Positions 8,201-16,150 of a stretch of 58,775 nucleotides of DNA are shown here, one piece after another. Location of the stretch: positions 1-58,775 of the forward strand of contig JASEIO010000004.1 in the NCBI GenBank assembly GCA_030017475.1, read 5' to 3'. Source of the stretch: a bacterium. Lineage in GTDB: Bacteria > UBA9089 > JASEIO01. The notes below the pieces were generated by a model. It did not search any database and was not told where the DNA came from. It saw only the letters and a list, made by a program, of their open reading frames with translations. Position 1 is the first letter of the stretch. Every line of letters begins with the position of its first letter. Position numbers and translations under genes: made by a program.

Positions 8201-9042
8201 TTGAGCCGGTTTATGAGATTAAGGGAGATGTTAATATGGGGACAGGGAATATACACTTTTTGGGAACAGTAATTATAGAGGGTTCTGTTTTTGATGGCTT
8301 TAAGGTAGAGGCCGAGGGAGATATAAAGATTAGGGATAGTGTAGGACGAGCAACTCTATTTGCTAAAGGGAATATAACAATTGGTGTAGGTGTTCAGGGT
8401 GGGAGAGTATTTTCAGGGGGTGATATTATTGCCAAATTTGTTGATGGATCTGAGTTGGGTGCTAAAGAGAATATAATTATTGGAGAGGAGGTTTTACACT
8501 CAGAGTTAAATGCGGGAAAATCAATTACCGTTTTTGGAAAGAGGGGTTCGATCATTGGAGGGCATATTACTGCTGGAGAAGAGGTTACGTCAAGGCGGAT
8601 TGGCTCCTCAGCCTTTACAAAAACCAAGATAAAGGTTGGAGCAGATCCAAAGACAAGACAGGAGATTCAAAGATTGGAGAAGGTACTTTCTAGTGAAATT
8701 AGGCATCTTGAAAGAATAAGATTGGATATAAAGACACTGGAGAGGATAGGTCAAGAAAGGGGACTAACTGATGAGGAAAAAAGGAGATTTGATAAATTGA
8801 TAAAGCTTAGAGACATATTATCCATGAAATTAAGATCCTATTCTGAAAGGCAAGAGATCTTAAACACCCAAATCCTATGTTCAACCGGAGGAAGGGTAAA
8901 TGTAGCAGAAATCTGTTTCCCTGGAGTATCAATCTTGATTAAATCTGCCAGCTTGATGATAAAGAATGATCCAATTGAGCAAGTAACCTTTGTGAATGAA
9001 GCCGAGGAGGTAAAGATAAAAGGTTATAATCCATCTAAATAA
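5233..9042 (+). CDS. FapA/DUF342 family polymer-forming protein, three-module
   Basis: A 1269-residue cytoplasmic protein, about twice the usual size of DUF342 proteins. The N-terminal DUF342 module occurs three times; each copy has the hallmark GQxLAVKxPPSxGKPGxxVxGEEIP (near residues 140, 600 and 920). The first module is followed by a short right-handed beta-helix (about 215-325). The third is followed by a second beta-helix (about 990-1130, with repeated small residues and G) and a charged coiled coil (1137-1200). Two linkers starting PPSIVIS and PPSVVIP resemble the small domain often fused to FapA. Members in Vibrio help set flagellar pole or surface programmes, and clostridial and other members occur beside flagellar genes. 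The exact role here is unknown. ATG 5233 has a weak GGGG site upstream. Confidence 0.88.
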   Translation: MDERLKALEDMEDELSRLERELEDNGDSLDIDEKIKAFEDSLRGIKTQYVPTIDGKAEVEISEDQLKAYLTVTSPKIGGKEASLKEVKEELAGLVEVDEARIRHIVENKEFDKKFLIAEGIPPGIGEDAYLSYKLQGEKVVPGQILAVKVPATCGKPGISVTGDEIPGKTGDDFQLIPGRNVSLSRDGVRAYATDFGRVNWVKDKVNVERCYKVMGSANRKLGDIEFAGKVSIEGDVSDININANSIEVKKGVVNAKLKAKEDIVVKSCKDSELTAEGNVLIKDDLVGGKVFANSIQARTIGGREGVETHISVKDKISASTIHKGVRIEIYKERLLIKDKKDNITFHIEDGKIKGKEYEEITLEEGIPIERSRIDFTKSPPSIVISSDLSIEKAKLLLGVNEEVKIKEEGDKIRVFPSSAKSFPWEEEVTVDIIVEEPKDGHFEFQNTQDGLYLIVSPPIGKGERVSLEKVREEIKRRDFVGVDDKRVAEVVNKSNGEKMKVAERQYDHRIDSSISIELSKDLTSATMTIAPPKKGGRLLNLTHLMKALDKEGIVAGIDKDALTSISEKVEITSPITIMVAKASLPTKGEDARFSYRYEGKAIVSQLLAVKEPPSLGKPGVNVKGEEIPAELGEDFEIKVDKNVFLSEDGLRAYSCVDGWVSWEENKVSVVGEIGREFDPKKDPPSVVIPYSSIEEGKKEGAHLLGLPIEKVDYREMEEGKIRIVPSDLPGPWDEKGSFKFVNTREGLFLQVLPPKGKGERVKEEEVLKEIEDMKFEEIDYKKLKDVVDECSGKEILIGPRQFIPGIDSQVVVEISSDKKKANITITPPKPEGLEVTFQEVIEILRKNKVSVGIKEDVIKEAIDKKQFNTSILVAEAIEPIPGKDGYIDYRFKTDQEKIRLLEDEQGRIDFRELNKLENVKAGQLLAVKFPPSLDGGKEGLLVTGEVIPVPLGKEARLIGGKNTMLSNDKQKLYSNISGQPILVGDRVSVEPVYEIKGDVNMGTGNIHFLGTVIIEGSVFDGFKVEAEGDIKIRDSVGRATLFAKGNITIGVGVQGGRVFSGGDIIAKFVDGSELGAKENIIIGEEVLHSELNAGKSITVFGKRGSIIGGHITAGEEVTSRRIGSSAFTKTKIKVGADPKTRQEIQRLEKVLSSEIRHLERIRLDIKTLERIGQERGLTDEEKRRFDKLIKLRDILSMKLRSYSERQEILNTQILCSTGGRVNVAEICFPGVSILIKSASLMIKNDPIEQVTFVNEAEEVKIKGYNPSK

Positions 9043-9060
9043 TTTTGGGGAGGAGACAAT

Positions 9061-9249
9061 AAAAACGACACTCATGTTGTTATTCTCTAACCTTGAACCG
9101 CTCTCAAGGTAGAGATAATCTCAACAACTGGTGATTCTGGTGATCATTGGGATGTAAAGGTGTTGAAGGAACATACATTTAATCCGCCGGATGAAAAAGA
9201 TTCTCCAAATAATGGAAAATCTTATGCAATAGATTGGAAATGGTTATGA
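9061..9249 (+). pseudogene. Unrecognised gene relic coupled to the next gene
   Basis: One frame reads NKNDTHVVIL, two stops close together, then about 52 open codons (starting TALKVEIISTTG, ending AIDWKWL) up to a TGA at 9247-9249. That stop overlaps the ATG at 9246 of the glycosyltransferase in an ATGA arrangement typical of translationally coupled neighbours. No start codon with a ribosome binding site is seen. It is most easily read as the C-terminal end of a deleted gene. I do not recognise the family. Confidence 0.4.
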
Positions 9250-10412
9250 GAATTTGTTACTTAAGTGAAGGGAGTAGTATCCATACCAAAAGAGAGATTA
9301 AATATTTTGTTAATCAAGGTCATGAGATTCATCTTATCTCATGGACAGATGAGGAATTAGAAGGGGTGATTGTCCATAAGATGGGATTTGATCTATTCGC
9401 ATGGTCGGGAATTTTGACAAAAGATAAAAGGATATTAAATGCTAAAGAGGAGATTAATAATACCTTAAGAGAGATTAATCCAGATATCCTTCATTCATGT
9501 TATATTACAAATTTTGGATATTGGGGAGCTATATCTGGATTTCACCCTTTCATAATTACACTTATGGGATCAGATATCTATCTGAACCCAATAAGATCGG
9601 ATCAAGATCATTTATTGACTAAATATACATTAGAAAAGGCAGATTTAATAATTGTAGAATGTGAGGACTTAGGTAAAAAGGCGATTCAATATGGAGCAAA
9701 AAGGGATAAGGTCAAGGTGATTCCTGGAGGGATAGGGGTTGATTTGAATAGGTTCCATTTGAATATAGACTCGAATATAAGGGATAGATTGAAATTGAAC
9801 AATTCGCCTGTTATTATTAGCGTTAGAAATTTTGAGTATAAATATAACATCAAATCAATAATTGATTCTATCCCTCATGTTTTAGAAAAGTTTCCTGAAG
9901 CAAAATTCATATTTTTGGGTAGTGGTAATTTAGAAAATCAATTAAGAGATAGGATTCAAGAATTAAAAGTTACGGAGGCTGTTCGTTGGATTGGAAAGGT
10001 ACCTCATAGCGATATTCCAAAATATCTTTCTGCATCAGATATCTTTGTAGCAGTTCCTGTAACAGATGCAATATCTGTATCTCTATTAGAGGCTATGGCA
10101 TGTGGGGTAGCTCCAATAGTAACTGATCTTCCCCCAAATAGGGAGTGGATTAAAGATGGCTTTAATGGTTACCTTGTTCCAATTACAATCTTAGGTCATT
10201 ATAGAAAAGATGGTACTGTATACAGTGCCTATCGTTTAGAAAAAAATACCCTACTTGATAGTATTCTAAAGTTAATTGAAAATGAAGATATAAGAAGACA
10301 ATTTGTGAAAAGAAATTGGGAGATTGTATCTAAAAAAGCAGATTATTATAGAAATATGGGAAAGATAGAATCTTTATATAATAAATTGATTAAAAGGGTA
10401 AGGGATGGATAA
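9246..10412 (+). CDS. GT4-type glycosyltransferase
   Basis: A 388-residue GT-B glycosyltransferase of the GT4 (Glycos_transf_1) type. The N-terminal acceptor domain opens MRICYLSEGSS. The C-terminal nucleotide-sugar domain has GGIGVDLNRF, a donor-binding segment EAKFIFLGSGN, and the EX7E region as SVSLLEAMACGVAPIVTD. It probably transfers a hexose-type sugar to a flagellin glycan or surface glycan; donor and acceptor cannot be read. ATG 9246 is chosen because the usual family N-terminus starts there and GGAA lies 6 bases upstream; ATG 9240 is an alternative. An IS5-type relic begins immediately after the stop. Confidence 0.88.
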   Translation: MRICYLSEGSSIHTKREIKYFVNQGHEIHLISWTDEELEGVIVHKMGFDLFAWSGILTKDKRILNAKEEINNTLREINPDILHSCYITNFGYWGAISGFHPFIITLMGSDIYLNPIRSDQDHLLTKYTLEKADLIIVECEDLGKKAIQYGAKRDKVKVIPGGIGVDLNRFHLNIDSNIRDRLKLNNSPVIISVRNFEYKYNIKSIIDSIPHVLEKFPEAKFIFLGSGNLENQLRDRIQELKVTEAVRWIGKVPHSDIPKYLSASDIFVAVPVTDAISVSLLEAMACGVAPIVTDLPPNREWIKDGFNGYLVPITILGHYRKDGTVYSAYRLEKNTLLDSILKLIENEDIRRQFVKRNWEIVSKKADYYRNMGKIESLYNKLIKRVRDG

Positions 10413-10414
10413 AT

Positions 10415-10524
10415 CGGTTCCGCCGGTTGCTAATTCGCTGGGAGAAGAAAGTCGAGAACTACTGGCGATGATCCATTTCGCTTGTGCCTGGATTACCTTC
10501 CGAGCTGCTGGACTTTTCGGATAG
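10415..10524 (+). pseudogene. IS5-family transposase, C-terminal relic
   Basis: The sequence decodes as RFRRLLIRWEKKVENY, a one-base deletion at about 10454, then LAMIHFACAWITFRAAGLFG and a stop at 10522-10524. This is the typical C-terminus of IS5-type DDE transposases (RFRR-x-RWEKK-x-ENY-x3-HxAC). No N-terminal part or terminal repeat is recognisable. Its GC-richness contrasts with the neighbouring genes. Confidence 0.85.
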
Positions 10525-10628
10525 GCTCTAAGTCGAGTTAATGAACCCGATATTATAATTTGGAAAAGCTACGTTTAAATAATCTTGGTAGTAGCGGAGA
10601 GAGATAGGGTATAGATGGAAGATTACAA

Positions 10629-12404
10629 ATGGACAACTATCATCATAATCTAAGATTCATAGATCCTGCCTTAAGAATGCGATTGGATAATATCTCTACC
10701 AATCACATATCAATCCATTCTACAAATGCAGGGATTCCTACACTAAAGGTCTTTGGCCGTTTTTTGCACAGTAGCTATGACCCTGTTCTTGAGGCAAAAA
10801 GGCTTGTTTCAAGATTGGGGGATTTGAAAAGGAAAGAGGTGGTTATTGTTTTAGGTCTTGGATTGGGTTATCATGTAAAGCAAATTTTGACAAAACTTAA
10901 CCCAGAAAATATATTGGTGATAATTGAAAAGGATCTGGCTATCTTTAAAGTAAGTATGGAGGTTCAGGATTTGCATGAGGTTTTATCCCATCCTGATGTA
11001 GGATTGATTATAGGGGATAAAGATATAGGGATATATGATAGATTGAGAGAGGTTATTACCCTTGATAGGATAGATCGAGTAAGGGTCTTTAAACATCCTC
11101 CTTCCACTTCTATTTACAAAGATTATTATAGTAATGTAGTCAATATTATAGAGACCATTATCCGCCAGCAACACTTAAACTTAGGCTCGCTTACGGAGTA
11201 TGGACAGATCTGGCAGGAAAATATACTGAAGAATCTACCGGAGATAATCAATAATCCACCAGTTGATTCATTATTCGGGCGCTTTAAGAATATGCCAGCC
11301 ATAATTATCTCTGCTGGACCATCCCTTGATAAGAATGTAGAGGAATTAAAAAGGGCAAAGGATCGGGCCTTATTAATCGCAGTAGACACAGTTTTAAAAC
11401 CGCTCCTTTTTAGAGGTATAAGACCAGATATAGTAGTCTCATGTGATGCACAAGAGGAAAATTACATCTATGTTAAAGGTATAGAGGTAGAGGATATAGT
11501 ACTTGTGGCTGATTCTATTTGCTATCCATTGATCTTTGAAAATTTTAAAGGGATTAAATTGATCTCATCTCATGGACACCCAGTCATGGAATGGATCCAA
11601 TCCTATATAGAAAGATATGGGGATTTGCTTAAAACTACTCCCTTGGAAACAGGGGGTTCAGTTGCTACAGTAGCTTTTGATTTAGCAAGAAAGGCGGAAG
11701 CAAATCCAATTGTATTTGTTGGGCAAGATTTATCGTATCCTGGAGAAAGGATCTATTCAAAGGGGGTTCCTTCTCGTTTGATTGATTCAGTGAGTAGATT
11801 CAATACCTTAGAGATGATGAATAGAGAGGCAATAAGGAATAAAGGAGTAGTATTTGCAACTGATATTTTTGGCAAAAAGGTACCTACGCATGAAAATCTA
11901 CTCATATATCGGGACTGGTTTACGAATGAGATGAAAAAAACTGAGGGTTTATGTATCAATGCAACAGAAGGTGGGATTTTAAAAGAAGGAGTCAAGATAA
12001 TGGATCTATCATCTGCAATTGATAAGTACTGTAAAGAGTCAATCGATATCCAGGGGTTGTTAAGGGAGTCATTAAACTATAAACCAAAGGTAGATATAAA
12101 AAGACTAAAAAGGGATATAAAAAACCTGATTATTGAATTGAAAGGGATAGAGGAGATATCCCAAAAGGCTATTAAACTGAAAGACTTAGATAAATTTGAA
12201 GGATTAAAGGGATGGATCAGTAAGTTACCTTCCGCAAGATTTATCACTGGTGGCATCCAAGGAATCTTATGGAGATTGAATAAAATAGAGGATGGGCAAG
12301 ATATAGATAAGAGATTAGAAGGAAATATCTCACTCTTCCAAGGGATAAATAAGGTATCCAAGAAAATACAGGCTCTTTTAAATCAAGTATTAGAAAAACT
12401 CTAA
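10629..12404 (+). CDS. Maf-type flagellin glycosyltransferase 1 (DUF115)
   Basis: A 591-residue motility accessory factor. Maf proteins are thought to transfer CMP-activated nonulosonic acids to Ser/Thr of flagellin in the cytoplasm before export. The Maf N-terminal region (about 1-200) has the Rossmann-like VIVLGLGLGYHVKQIL. The central MptE-like DUF115 domain starts near residue 220 with PAIIISAGPSLDKN and continues through ALLIAVDT, RPDIVVSCDA, GGSVATVAFDLA and FVGQDLSYPG. The C-terminal helical region has INATEGGILKEG. This is the most divergent of the five: it opens MDNYHHNLRF, not MDYYxSNL, and lacks the paralogues' DATEGGAKI form. It is separated from maf2 by a sigma28 promoter that overlaps its stop codon. 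Confidence 0.9.
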   Translation: MDNYHHNLRFIDPALRMRLDNISTNHISIHSTNAGIPTLKVFGRFLHSSYDPVLEAKRLVSRLGDLKRKEVVIVLGLGLGYHVKQILTKLNPENILVIIEKDLAIFKVSMEVQDLHEVLSHPDVGLIIGDKDIGIYDRLREVITLDRIDRVRVFKHPPSTSIYKDYYSNVVNIIETIIRQQHLNLGSLTEYGQIWQENILKNLPEIINNPPVDSLFGRFKNMPAIIISAGPSLDKNVEELKRAKDRALLIAVDTVLKPLLFRGIRPDIVVSCDAQEENYIYVKGIEVEDIVLVADSICYPLIFENFKGIKLISSHGHPVMEWIQSYIERYGDLLKTTPLETGGSVATVAFDLARKAEANPIVFVGQDLSYPGERIYSKGVPSRLIDSVSRFNTLEMMNREAIRNKGVVFATDIFGKKVPTHENLLIYRDWFTNEMKKTEGLCINATEGGILKEGVKIMDLSSAIDKYCKESIDIQGLLRESLNYKPKVDIKRLKRDIKNLIIELKGIEEISQKAIKLKDLDKFEGLKGWISKLPSARFITGGIQGILWRLNKIEDGQDIDKRLEGNISLFQGINKVSKKIQALLNQVLEKL

Positions 12405-12429
12405 AGTTTTATTTAGGTTTTGCCGATAA
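12402..12429 (+). promoter_or_regulatory. Sigma28 (FliA) promoter upstream of maf2-maf4
   Basis: TAAAGTTT (12402-12409), 12 bases, GCCGATAA (12422-12429): both hexamer-type elements match the flagellar sigma consensus exactly. The -35 element includes the TAA stop of maf1. Predicted RNA start is near 12436. It places the maf2 operon in the late flagellar class, together with fliD. Confidence 0.85.
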
Positions 12430-12451
12430 ATATAATAGGAAAAGTATATAA

Positions 12452-12505
12452 ATGGAGTTTCTTGTGGTTCAAAAAGCCATGGAAGGGGAAAATAATAGGT
12501 TTTAA
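12452..12505 (+). CDS. Possible 17-residue leader peptide
   Basis: ATG 12452 encodes MEFLVVQKAMEGENNRF with a TAA at 12503-12505, 8 bases before the terminator hairpin. AGGAAAAG (12437-12444) lies at a usable distance but almost at the predicted 5' end of the RNA, so translation is doubtful. Listed because the fliD leader has the same layout. Confidence 0.22.
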   Translation: MEFLVVQKAMEGENNRF

Positions 12506-12512
12506 GATAACG

Positions 12513-12549
12513 GGGCGATTGTAGTCTTTATGACACATCGCCCTTTTTT
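12513..12549 (+). terminator. Terminator between sigma28 promoter and maf2
   Basis: GGGCGAT (12513-12519) pairs with ATCGCCC (12537-12543), followed by six T. It ends a potential RNA of about 115 bases that starts at the sigma28 promoter, or it acts as an attenuator 60 bases before maf2. Confidence 0.75.
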
Positions 12550-12609
12550 ATTATAATCAGAGGACAGATCAAAATTCCAAATTGCAAATTCAAATTTCTG
12601 TATAAGAAA

Positions 12610-14367
12610 ATGGACTATTATAATTCAAATCTCCAGGTCTTAAAGACTAAACAGCCTGAACTAATCGAGCGGCTAAACAAGGTATCTATGGATAAAGATA
12701 TTGCGCTTCTTAAAGAAGCTGTCCTGGATCCAAGGATTGATTTAGATGAATGGAATGTTATTGCTGTTTTAGGTTTTGGATTTGGGAGGCTTGTCAAGGA
12801 ATTGATAAACCGGACTGATGAAGATATCCTTATCTTGGCAATCGAACCTAAGCTACGGATGTTTAAATCAGCCTTACATGACCACGACCTAAAAGAGGTA
12901 TTTAGTTCTAAAAAACTGAGTTTGGCTATTGCTGAAAAACCAACAGATATCCTTCTTCGAATACACGAGCGATATGAGGATTTTAAAGGGGTCTCTCGCC
13001 TATTACTATTGGAAAATGGAGGTTTTTTTAGGACCTCTTCTCAATATTTTGAAGCGGTTGTAATGTGTTTAAGGCACGCCTTTTCACTATCCTTTTATGC
13101 CGCTAATACCATAAGATTATTACTTCCTATGTGGATAAGGAATGTGTTGGACAATCTGGAGGCAATAGTCAGGAGTCCAGGGGTAGGTAGACTGTTTAAT
13201 AAATTTTTAGAAGTTCCTGCTATCATCGTATCTGCAGGTCCATCCCTGGATAAGAATGTAGGGGATCTGTGTTTGGCAAAGGATAAGGCATTGGTCATTT
13301 GTGTAGATACTGCGTTAAGGACCTTATTGCGGCGAGGAATAAGACCTGATCTGGTAGTCTCTTGTGATGGGTCCCGGAAGAACTATGATTATTACATTAG
13401 TGGAGTGGATATCCGTAACTTGACCCTAATAACTGACCCTATTGTTTATCCAAAAACTATCCTTGAGTTCAATGGACATGTATTTATCCGAGGGGTAAAA
13501 GAAAAGGACTCATTTGTAAACCTCTTCTTAGATCTTATTGGCTCTAAAGGCGATGTTCCAGCAGGAGGGGGGTCAGTTTCTCATTATGCCTTCAATTTAG
13601 CTAAGTATTTTGGGTGCGACCCTATTATCTTTGTGGGATTGGACCTATGTTTTGATGGAGATAAAACCTATACAAATGGTGTTCCAAGGGTAAGGATGGA
13701 TGAGGCAAGAAGGGATTCTAAAGAGGAGGAGCATGTTTTGATAGAAGACATATATGGAAAAGAGATAATAACACCTCGACACCTATACAACTTTTTACTC
13801 TGGTTTAGAACTGAGATAAGGAATGATCCATTGGGAATAACCTATATTGATGCCACAGAAGGTGGGGCAAAGATTCAAGGGACGCACATTATGCCCTTAC
13901 GTCAGGCAATTAAGGACTTCTGCAAGCGGAAGATTGATGTAAAAGGGATCTTAGAGGAGGCAGTTAAAAACTATGAACCTCCAGGTGTAGAGAATCTGAT
14001 CAATAGACTGGGCAGCCTCATAGATGAATATGAGTTGGTGATAAATCTCTCAAAGGAGGGAAGGAAAAAGGCTGAAGATATTCCATCTAAAGGATTGGAT
14101 GAGATTGATGGCCTATTTGATGAATTAGAAGAAATAAGTCAGCGAATAACTGAAAGGCAGTACTTTTTAGAGCTTAATCGTCCAAATGTAGAAGAGTTTC
14201 TGTATGAGATGAAGGATGGAATCCGTAAGATAAGGCATAGTAAAGATATCCTTATAGATTTAGCTGACGAATACAAGGTATTCTTTGATAAGATCTATGA
14301 TATCTCTAATGGTACATTGCCTCATATAGTGAATGCAAGAAATAGGTTAAACCTATCCAGGGGATGA
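12610..14367 (+). CDS. Maf-type flagellin glycosyltransferase 2 (DUF115)
   Basis: 585 residues with the full Maf layout: MDYYNSNLQVL opening, VIAVLGFGFGRLVKEL near residue 55, PAIIVSAGPSLDKN near residue 201 at the start of the DUF115 domain, then VDTALRTLLRRGIRPDLVVS, GGGSVSHYAFNLAKYFG, IFVGLDLCFDG and DATEGGAKIQG. The C-terminal ~150 residues are helical. It begins a run of four genes (maf2, maf3, maf4, neuA) with gaps of 1-30 bases, so one transcript from the sigma28 promoter is likely. It is closer to maf3 than to the others by eye. Confidence 0.92.
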   Translation: MDYYNSNLQVLKTKQPELIERLNKVSMDKDIALLKEAVLDPRIDLDEWNVIAVLGFGFGRLVKELINRTDEDILILAIEPKLRMFKSALHDHDLKEVFSSKKLSLAIAEKPTDILLRIHERYEDFKGVSRLLLLENGGFFRTSSQYFEAVVMCLRHAFSLSFYAANTIRLLLPMWIRNVLDNLEAIVRSPGVGRLFNKFLEVPAIIVSAGPSLDKNVGDLCLAKDKALVICVDTALRTLLRRGIRPDLVVSCDGSRKNYDYYISGVDIRNLTLITDPIVYPKTILEFNGHVFIRGVKEKDSFVNLFLDLIGSKGDVPAGGGSVSHYAFNLAKYFGCDPIIFVGLDLCFDGDKTYTNGVPRVRMDEARRDSKEEEHVLIEDIYGKEIITPRHLYNFLLWFRTEIRNDPLGITYIDATEGGAKIQGTHIMPLRQAIKDFCKRKIDVKGILEEAVKNYEPPGVENLINRLGSLIDEYELVINLSKEGRKKAEDIPSKGLDEIDGLFDELEEISQRITERQYFLELNRPNVEEFLYEMKDGIRKIRHSKDILIDLADEYKVFFDKIYDISNGTLPHIVNARNRLNLSRG

Positions 14368-14368
14368 A

Positions 14369-16123
14369 ATGGGCTATTATCAATCTAATTTACGGTTATT
14401 AAAAGAAAAGGAGCCTTTGTTGGTTAGGCGTTTAGATAAGGTATCTACATTAAAAGATATCCACATTTTTAAAGAAAAGGTGGTACCCAAGGATATCGAT
14501 TTAGATAAAACCGATGTTATTGTCGTTTTAGGATTTGGGTTAGGGGATCTTATTAAAGAGTTGATAAAAAGGACAGATGAGGATATCCTCATCTTGGTGA
14601 TTGAACCAAGTATGCCAATGTTTAAGTCAGCCCTCGCCTTAAGGGATCTATCCGAAATCCTTAAATCCAAGAAGGTGAGTTTAGCTATAGGAGAGACACC
14701 AATTTCTGCCACTTTAGGTAGATTGAATGAATATTCCGAAAATTTAGAAGGGATCTTTGAACTCTGGATTGTGGAAAATGGTACATTTTTTAATCCCGCA
14801 AAGAGTTATTATCTTGAAGCCAAAAGGTATCTAAAAGAGGCATTCTCCATAATGAGTCATCATGTGGTTACTGTAAGAAGACTGCATATTACATGGAAAA
14901 GGAATGTGTTAAGAAATTTGGAGGCAATGGTTATACATCCAGGTGTAGACAGACTCTTCAACAAATTCTTAAAAAAACCAGCCCTTATTGTATCTGCAGG
15001 TCCATCCTTAGATAAAAATATAAAAGACATATCTCTGGCAAAGGATAGGTCATTGGTCATTTGTGTGGATACTGCCTTAAGGAGTTTATTGGGGCAAGGG
15101 ATAAGACCTGATTTGGTAGTGTCCGTTGATGCATCCTGTGAAAATTATACCTATTATCTAAAAGGGATAGATGTAGATGGACTTATTCTAATAACAAATC
15201 CGATTGTCTATCCAGATATCATCACTAAATTCGGTGAGCGTGTCTTTATATCCGATATGGAAAGACCCATAGTGAAATTCCTTGGAGGTTTTATTGGATT
15301 TAAAGGTTACATTGATAAGGCAGCAGGTTCGGTCTCTCAATATGCATTTAATTTGGCCCGTCATTTTGGATGCGATCCTATTATACTTGTAGGGTTAGAT
15401 TTAGCCTATCCAGATGGGAGATTCTATGCTGAGGGGATTCCAAAGGAGAGGATAAAGAAGGCGCAAGAGATTGAATTTAAAGACAAGGTTTGGGTAGAGG
15501 ATATATATGGAGGAAGGGTTCCAACCTCTCATCTATTTTATACCTTCTTGCTTTGGTTTAATGCAAAGATAAAAGAAACCTGTAATTTGACAACTTATAT
15601 TGATGCTACTGAAGGTGGGGCAAAAATAGAAGGGACAAGGATTATGACTTTAAAGGAGGCTATTAAAGAATTCTGCAGATCTAAGATTTGGATTAAAAGA
15701 ATCCTATTTGATGCCCTGTCATATTATAAACCTCCATCCACAGAAGGTCTAATCCGTGGATTAGATGAGCTGATAGATGAATATAAGACAGTGAAGTTTC
15801 TTTCAGAAGAAGGGAAACGAAAGGTTGATAGTATCTTATCCAAAAAAACTTACGGACTTGAAGAGATTGACCAATCACTACAACGATTAGATGGGATAAC
15901 TCAGAGGATAATTGAGAAGGAAAACTTCTCAAGTTTCAATCAATTTAATGTACAAAGCTTACTATACGAGATGAAGAGAAATCTCAGAAGGATAAAAAAG
16001 GGTAAAGATATATTCTTTGATTTGGCTAAAGAATACAAAACCTTTTTTGAAGAGATTCAAAAACTCTGTGATGGTATTGCTTTAGACCTTGAAGATGCAA
16101 GGGATAGACTAAGTAGGTCGTAA
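14369..16123 (+). CDS. Maf-type flagellin glycosyltransferase 3 (DUF115)
   Basis: 584 residues, same domain order as maf2 and clearly its close paralogue: MGYYQSNLRLLKEKEP opening, VIVVLGFGLGDLIKELI, ALIVSAGPSLDKN near residue 204, AGSVSQYAFNLARHFG, ILVGLDLAYPDG, DATEGGAKIEG. The start is one base after the maf2 stop, so the two are coupled. Tandem paralogues of this kind could modify different Ser/Thr sites, use different nonulosonic acids, or serve phase variation as in Campylobacter. No homopolymeric slippage tract long enough for phase variation is visible in it. Confidence 0.92.
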   Translation: MGYYQSNLRLLKEKEPLLVRRLDKVSTLKDIHIFKEKVVPKDIDLDKTDVIVVLGFGLGDLIKELIKRTDEDILILVIEPSMPMFKSALALRDLSEILKSKKVSLAIGETPISATLGRLNEYSENLEGIFELWIVENGTFFNPAKSYYLEAKRYLKEAFSIMSHHVVTVRRLHITWKRNVLRNLEAMVIHPGVDRLFNKFLKKPALIVSAGPSLDKNIKDISLAKDRSLVICVDTALRSLLGQGIRPDLVVSVDASCENYTYYLKGIDVDGLILITNPIVYPDIITKFGERVFISDMERPIVKFLGGFIGFKGYIDKAAGSVSQYAFNLARHFGCDPIILVGLDLAYPDGRFYAEGIPKERIKKAQEIEFKDKVWVEDIYGGRVPTSHLFYTFLLWFNAKIKETCNLTTYIDATEGGAKIEGTRIMTLKEAIKEFCRSKIWIKRILFDALSYYKPPSTEGLIRGLDELIDEYKTVKFLSEEGKRKVDSILSKKTYGLEEIDQSLQRLDGITQRIIEKENFSSFNQFNVQSLLYEMKRNLRRIKKGKDIFFDLAKEYKTFFEEIQKLCDGIALDLEDARDRLSRS

Positions 16124-16150
16124 CTATTCATTAAATTGGGAGGAGGAATA

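Noticed and set aside
16136-16150. A TTG start for maf4, 15 bases upstream.
   Set aside because: These bases are the GGAGGAGGA ribosome binding site itself, and the paralogues align from the GTG at 16151.
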